From: RGIG1995 sp045658315
Lineage (GTDB): Bacteria > Bacillota > Clostridia > Oscillospirales > CAG-272
DNA: 46,651 nucleotides
Reading direction: 5' to 3'
Assembly (NCBI GenBank): GCA_045658315.1
Contig: JAZOUV010000079.1
Span: 1-46,651, forward strand
In this document: positions 42,964 to 46,651 of the stretch, one piece after another
Numbering within the stretch: the first letter of the stretch is position 1
Layout of the letters: each line of letters begins with the position of its first letter
The notes under the pieces: generated by a model
Told to the model about the DNA's origin: nothing
The model's input: the letters and a program-made list of their open reading frames with translations, nothing else
Databases searched by the model: none
Position numbers and translations under genes: made by a program

Positions 42964-44925
42964 ATGAATCAAGCGTCTGAAAGAATAGAATACTTGCGAA
43001 ACATATTGGAATATCACAGCAGAAAATATTATGTCGAGGATAATCCTGAGATATCGGACTATGAGTACGATATGCTTTTCAGAGAACTTGAAGAGCTTGA
43101 AGAAAAATATCCCGAATTAAAATCCGAAAATTCTCCTACAATGCGGGTAGGCGGAAAAGCACTTGACAAGTTTGAAAAAGTAAAACATAATGTACCTATG
43201 GGGAGTCTCACAGACGTCTTTTCTTTTGATGAGCTTGAAGCGTTCTACAATAAAAATGAAAAAATGATGTATTCGGTTGAACCGAAGATTGATGGATTAT
43301 CCGTTTCTCTTGTATATGAAAACGGTCAGTTTGTTTTGGGTGCAACGAGAGGTGACGGTTTAGTTGGTGAGAACGTAACGCTGAATCTTAAAACCATAAA
43401 ATCAATTCCCTTGACTATTGATTATAAAGGCAGACTTGAGGTGCGTGGCGAGGTGTACATGCCACGTGAGGCTTTTGAAAAGATAAATGAAAAAAGGGCT
43501 GAAAAAGAAAGATTTGCAAATCCCAGAAATGCGGCGGCAGGTTCGCTTCGTCAGCTTGACTCGAAAATAACCGCACAGAGAATGCTTGATATTTTTGTGT
43601 TTAACGTTCAGTTTTGTGATAAAGAATTTAAAAGACACAGTGATTCGTTGAAGTTTTTACGTGAACAAGGCTTCAAGGTTTTGCCGTATACACTTGTAAC
43701 AGATGATATTAATGAAATTGAAAATCACATAAATTATATAGGCGAAATGCGTGATAATCTTTCATTTGATATAGACGGTGCCGTTATAAAAGCCGATATA
43801 CTGCACGACAGAATTGAGCTTGGAGAAGTCGGCGGCAGACCTAAGTGGGCGGTAGCCTATAAATATCCCCCTGAAGAAAGAGAGACGAAACTGCTTGATA
43901 TAGTTGTTCAAGTCGGCAGAACAGGGGTATTAACGCCTAACGCTGTTTTGGAGCCTGTAAAAATTGCGGGTTCAACTGTCAGCCGAGCAACTTTGCACAA
44001 TTTGAACTATATCAGAGAAAAGGATATACGCATCGGCGACTCGGTAATTGTAATCAAATCGGGTGAAATTATACCGCGTGTTGAAAGTGTTGTCTTGCAA
44101 AAGCGTCCGGTTGATACTGTACCTTTTGAAATGCCCGAGGTATGTCCCTCGTGCAACGAGCCTATCTTCCACGAAGAAAGCGAGGCTGACCACAGATGCA
44201 CAAATGCAGAGTGTCCGGCACAGCTTTTACGTACTTTGGAACATTTTGCTTCAAAGAGTGCTATGAATATTGACGGTATGGGACCTCAGATTATTGAATT
44301 GTTTTATACAAACGGTATGTTAAAAAGTATTGCCGATATCTATAGACTTGAAAAGGATAAAATTGCTTCGCTTGAACGTATGGGTGAAAAATCGGCTGAA
44401 AATCTGATTGATTCAATAGAAAACTCAAAGAATGCAGGGCTCGCACGTCTGCTTTATGCTTTGGGAATAAGACAAGTAGGCGAAGTTGCGGCAACAGCCC
44501 TTGCAAAAAAATATAAAACTATCGATGCATTTTTTAATCTAAATAAAGAGGAACTTACTGAAATTGACGATATTGGCGAGGTGTCGGCTGATTATATAGT
44601 AGATTTTTTTTCAAGAGAAAGAACGAGAGAGATTATAGATGATCTCAAGACAGCCGGTGTATTAACTCTTTATGAAGCAGAAGAACAAAAGGGTAATATA
44701 CTTGATGGCTTGACATTTGTTTTAACCGGTAAGTTGCCTACTATGTCGCGTGATGAAGCGGGAGCTCTTATAGAGAGCTACGGCGGCAAGGTGTCGTCCT
44801 CGGTATCGAAAAAGACCGATTATGTTTTGGCGGGAGATGATGCGGGCAGCAAACTGACAAAAGCACAGAGTCTCGGTATAAAAATTATAGATGAACAACA
44901 GCTTAATGATATGCTTGGAGTATAG
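42964..44925 (+). CDS. ligA: NAD-dependent DNA ligase
   Basis: Seals nicks in DNA replication and repair using NAD. It has 653 residues. The Ia domain comes first (YYVEDNPEISDYEYDMLFREL), then the adenylation site Lys108 in EPKIDGLSVSL, RGEVYMP, an OB fold, and the Cys4 zinc finger CPSCNEPIF with CTNAECPAQ. Helix-hairpin-helix repeats follow, and the C-terminal BRCT domain (LDGLTFVLTGKLPTMSRDEA) ends the protein. The ATG at 42964 matches family N-termini, but its Shine-Dalgarno (AAAGGTG) lies 12 nt away; GTG 42949 is in frame and falls inside that site. obg follows 19 nt after the stop. Confidence 0.96.
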   Translation: MNQASERIEYLRNILEYHSRKYYVEDNPEISDYEYDMLFRELEELEEKYPELKSENSPTMRVGGKALDKFEKVKHNVPMGSLTDVFSFDELEAFYNKNEKMMYSVEPKIDGLSVSLVYENGQFVLGATRGDGLVGENVTLNLKTIKSIPLTIDYKGRLEVRGEVYMPREAFEKINEKRAEKERFANPRNAAAGSLRQLDSKITAQRMLDIFVFNVQFCDKEFKRHSDSLKFLREQGFKVLPYTLVTDDINEIENHINYIGEMRDNLSFDIDGAVIKADILHDRIELGEVGGRPKWAVAYKYPPEERETKLLDIVVQVGRTGVLTPNAVLEPVKIAGSTVSRATLHNLNYIREKDIRIGDSVIVIKSGEIIPRVESVVLQKRPVDTVPFEMPEVCPSCNEPIFHEESEADHRCTNAECPAQLLRTLEHFASKSAMNIDGMGPQIIELFYTNGMLKSIADIYRLEKDKIASLERMGEKSAENLIDSIENSKNAGLARLLYALGIRQVGEVAATALAKKYKTIDAFFNLNKEELTEIDDIGEVSADYIVDFFSRERTREIIDDLKTAGVLTLYEAEEQKGNILDGLTFVLTGKLPTMSRDEAGALIESYGGKVSSSVSKKTDYVLAGDDAGSKLTKAQSLGIKIIDEQQLNDMLGV

Positions 44926-44944
44926 AAAGCACAGGTGAAGGCTA

Positions 44945-46225
44945 ATGATAATTGATAAAGTAAAAATTTACGTAAAGGCGGGCGACGGCGGTAATGGTGC
45001 AGTGTCTTTCAGACGTGAAAAATACGTTTCACACGGCGGTCCCGACGGTGGCGATGGCGGCAACGGCGGTAATATAGTTCTTGAAATTGATGAGGGCGAA
45101 AATACGCTTTTACGTTATAAATACCACAAGAAGTTTGTTGCCGAAAATGGTGGCGACGGAATGAAATCGAAATTTCACGGAAGGACCGCAAATGACCTTG
45201 TTTTGAAGGTTCCGCCCGGCACGGTAGTACGTGATGCTGAAAGCGGCAGGATAATAAAAGATATGTCAGACTCCGAACCTTTTACACTTTGTAAAGGTGG
45301 CAGAGGAGGCTGGGGAAACCGACATTTTTCTACTCCCACGAGACAAATACCAAGATTTGCGAAAAGCGGTATTAAAGGAGAAGAAAAAGAGGTTATCCTC
45401 GAACTTAAGATGCTTGCCGACGTTGGTTTTGTAGGCTTTCCAAACGTTGGGAAGTCAATGCTTCTTTCAAAGATAAGTGCAGCAAAGCCCAAGATAGCAA
45501 ACTATGAATTTACAACACTTTCTCCTAATCTCGGTGTTGTTGATGCAGGGGAAGAGCGTTCTTTTGTTGCTGCAGATATTCCCGGCATTATCGAAGGTGC
45601 GGCAGAGGGGGCAGGACTCGGACACGATTTCCTCCGTCATATAGACAGATGCAGACTCCTTGTTCATATTGTAGATGTTTCGGGGATGAGTGGACGTGAT
45701 CCTGTTGATGATATTAAAAAAATTAATGCAGAACTTGCTGAATACAGTGAAGACCTTGCAAACAGACCGCAGATAATTGCTGCTAATAAGATTGATATGT
45801 GTGATGAGGGCGAATTTGATAAAGAAGCCTTTGAATGCTTTGTAAAAGAAAGCGGATATGAGCTTATGTACATTTCCGCATTAACGGGAACAAACGTAAA
45901 AGAGCTTGTACACAGAGTTGCAGATAAATTAAAAGAACTTCCGCCTCTTATTGTGTACGAAGCGGATTATTTCCCCGAAACCGATGTTCTTGATGATAAA
46001 TCTAACCACGATATACTTATTAAAAACGTTAACGGAACATACGTTGTTGAGGCCGATTGGATATATAAGCTTATGGGTTCAATTAATTTTGACGATTATG
46101 AATCGCTAATGTATTTCCAAAAAGTGCTTAAAAATGCAGGTGTGTTTGATAAACTCGAAGCAAAAGGCGTAAAAGACGGCGACACCGTAAGTATGTACGA
46201 TTTTGAATTTGATTTCGTGAAATAA
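44945..46225 (+). CDS. obg: Obg-family GTPase
   Basis: Essential GTPase tied to 50S assembly and, in B. subtilis, to sporulation and stress signalling. It has 426 residues. The glycine-rich Obg fold is N-terminal (KAGDGGNGAVSFRREKYV, GGPDGGDGGNGG, GGRGGWGN). The G domain has G1 GFPNVGKS (164-171), switch region FTTLSPNLGVV, G3 DIPGIIEGA, G4 NKID and G5 ISA. The C-terminal OCT domain covers about 345-426. After GKS, the usual Thr is Met (GKSMLL); the Mg-binding Ser is retained. AGGTGAAGG precedes the ATG. It probably shares a transcript with ligA and ends in a perfect terminator. Confidence 0.97.
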   Translation: MIIDKVKIYVKAGDGGNGAVSFRREKYVSHGGPDGGDGGNGGNIVLEIDEGENTLLRYKYHKKFVAENGGDGMKSKFHGRTANDLVLKVPPGTVVRDAESGRIIKDMSDSEPFTLCKGGRGGWGNRHFSTPTRQIPRFAKSGIKGEEKEVILELKMLADVGFVGFPNVGKSMLLSKISAAKPKIANYEFTTLSPNLGVVDAGEERSFVAADIPGIIEGAAEGAGLGHDFLRHIDRCRLLVHIVDVSGMSGRDPVDDIKKINAELAEYSEDLANRPQIIAANKIDMCDEGEFDKEAFECFVKESGYELMYISALTGTNVKELVHRVADKLKELPPLIVYEADYFPETDVLDDKSNHDILIKNVNGTYVVEADWIYKLMGSINFDDYESLMYFQKVLKNAGVFDKLEAKGVKDGDTVSMYDFEFDFVK

Positions 46226-46228
46226 GAA

Positions 46229-46265
46229 ATAACAAAAGCAGAGCGAAAAACTCTGCTTTTGTTAT
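46229..46265 (+). terminator. Terminator after obg
   Basis: ATAACAAAAGCAGAG pairs perfectly with CTCTGCTTTTGTTAT around a 7-nt loop, with a T-rich 3' arm. Confidence 0.88.
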
Positions 46266-46280
46266 GGAAAATTCACCTAT

Positions 46281-46313
46281 ATATTGTAGGGATTGGCGTC
46301 CTCGACAATCCGT
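46281..46313. repeat. Short GTAGGG-type intergenic palindrome
   Basis: ATATTGTAGGGATTGGCG... contains GGATTG (46290-46295) pairing with CAATCC (46306-46311). Its form recalls the ATTGTAGGGG-hairpin repeats scattered through many Clostridia genomes. Only one copy is seen here. Confidence 0.4.
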
Positions 46314-46317
46314 ATAG

Positions 46318-46651
46318 CTGCTTCCGGACGGTTGGCTTCAGCAAAACGTGCATGTTGCTACTCCCGAGCAAGTTGACTATTATACCAAGCTTGGCAGGGA
46401 AGCTGTACTTTCAAAAAAAGTGGAAAATTCAAAATCTCCCGATGATAATGCAAGAACAACGGCACATACACAAGAACAGTACATAGCTGATACTTCAGAG
46501 CGTGTTCAGTCGAGAAAGAAACTTCTTGCACGTTCAGCAGATGAGGTAAGAACGGCAACAAGAAACGATACAAGACTTACAGCAGAACAGAGAGAAGCGG
46601 CAGAATTTGGAGAAAAAATAGGAGTTGCAGTCGGATTTGAAGATACCACAC
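46318..46651 (+). CDS. Start-less open frame, mobile-element-like protein fragment, runs off the window
   Basis: An open frame of 111 codons continues to the window edge with no stop. It begins right after a TAG at 46315 and has no ATG; the first possible start is GTG 46348, without a ribosome site. The predicted protein is hydrophilic (EQYIADTSERVQSRKKLLARSADE) and contains RLTAEQREAAEFGEKIGVAVGFED. I associate this last pattern with large polyvalent proteins of phages and integrative conjugative elements; the match is from memory. It is probably the remainder of a gene whose 5' end was lost or replaced by the repeat-like DNA before it. The frame is preceded by 92 bp containing only the obg terminator and a palindrome. 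Confidence 0.45.
   Translation, partial: MLPDGWLQQNVHVATPEQVDYYTKLGREAVLSKKVENSKSPDDNARTTAHTQEQYIADTSERVQSRKKLLARSADEVRTATRNDTRLTAEQREAAEFGEKIGVAVGFEDTT

Noticed and set aside
46259..46486. 75-codon open frame on the plus strand starting inside the obg terminator
   Set aside because: It begins in the terminator arm, has no ribosome site and runs through the palindrome in a different frame from the longer open frame at 46318 that has protein-like composition.
1..46651. CRISPR array, tRNA, rRNA or complete insertion sequence
   Set aside because: I found no regular spacer-repeat series, no tRNA cloverleaf signatures, no rRNA sequence and no transposase.

Overview
The window is a low-GC, densely packed Gram-positive chromosome segment. 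I infer an anaerobic, spore-forming Clostridia, most like Oscillospiraceae/Ruminococcaceae. The evidence is an alpha/beta-type small acid-soluble spore protein, AddAB instead of RecBCD, RqcH, a GlgC plus GlgD pair, oxygen-sensitive pyruvate formate-lyase with its activase, strong AGGAGG ribosome sites, and several promoters matching TTGACA-17-TATAAT. I see no rRNA, tRNA, CRISPR array or complete insertion sequence.

Layout. 1-6.2 kb: the 3' part of a class A penicillin-binding protein, a TspO-family membrane protein, an SPFH protein and DUF4358 lipoprotein on the minus strand, an unrecognised four-helix membrane protein and a uridine-kinase-like P-loop protein. 6.2-17.8 kb: a glycogen/alpha-glucan cluster, with malQ divergent from glgB-glgC-glgD-glgA-glgP-GH13 amylase; most junctions overlap or abut. 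17.8-20.9 kb: a near-perfect promoter, a ZTP (pfl-motif) riboswitch with an overlapping intrinsic terminator, then pflB-pflA. 21-30 kb: spore protein, rqcH, and overlapping addB-addA. 30-35 kb, minus strand: HAD phosphatase-thyA-folA under its own promoter, preceded by an inositol-phosphatase-like gene, a small membrane protein and a GHL10-type lipoprotein. 35.2-39.6 kb: a divergent GyrB/ParE paralogue with no GyrA/ParC partner in the window, a zinc-ribbon coiled-coil protein and an ABC-F ATPase. 39.6-42 kb, minus strand: a DUF378 protein and a DUF1700-DUF4097 pair. 42-46.2 kb: trmB, ligA and obg. After the obg terminator the sequence changes to repeat-like DNA and a start-less open frame resembling a mobile-element protein, running off the end.

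How the parts work together. The glg genes make ADP-glucose (GlgC/GlgD), polymerise it (GlgA), branch it (GlgB) and remobilise it (GlgP, MalQ, GH13). Next to them, pyruvate formate-lyase turns the glycolytic product into acetyl-CoA and formate; its riboswitch ties this to ZTP, the alarmone of 10-formyl-tetrahydrofolate shortage. thyA and folA belong to the same folate economy but are not adjacent to the switch.

Most notable for follow-up: (1) the ZTP switch on pflB, whose terminator reuses the aptamer's 3' hairpin; (2) an ~75-nt two-hairpin element in two inverted copies 33 kb apart, both between convergent genes, with shared hairpin architecture; (3) a perfect 21-bp palindrome carrying both -10 boxes of overlapping divergent promoters for trmB and DUF1700-DUF4097; (4) the orphan GyrB-like protein with altered ATP-site motifs; (5) a Shine-Dalgarno built into the preceding gene's terminator hairpin at tspO; and (6) the core/accessory junction at the right end.
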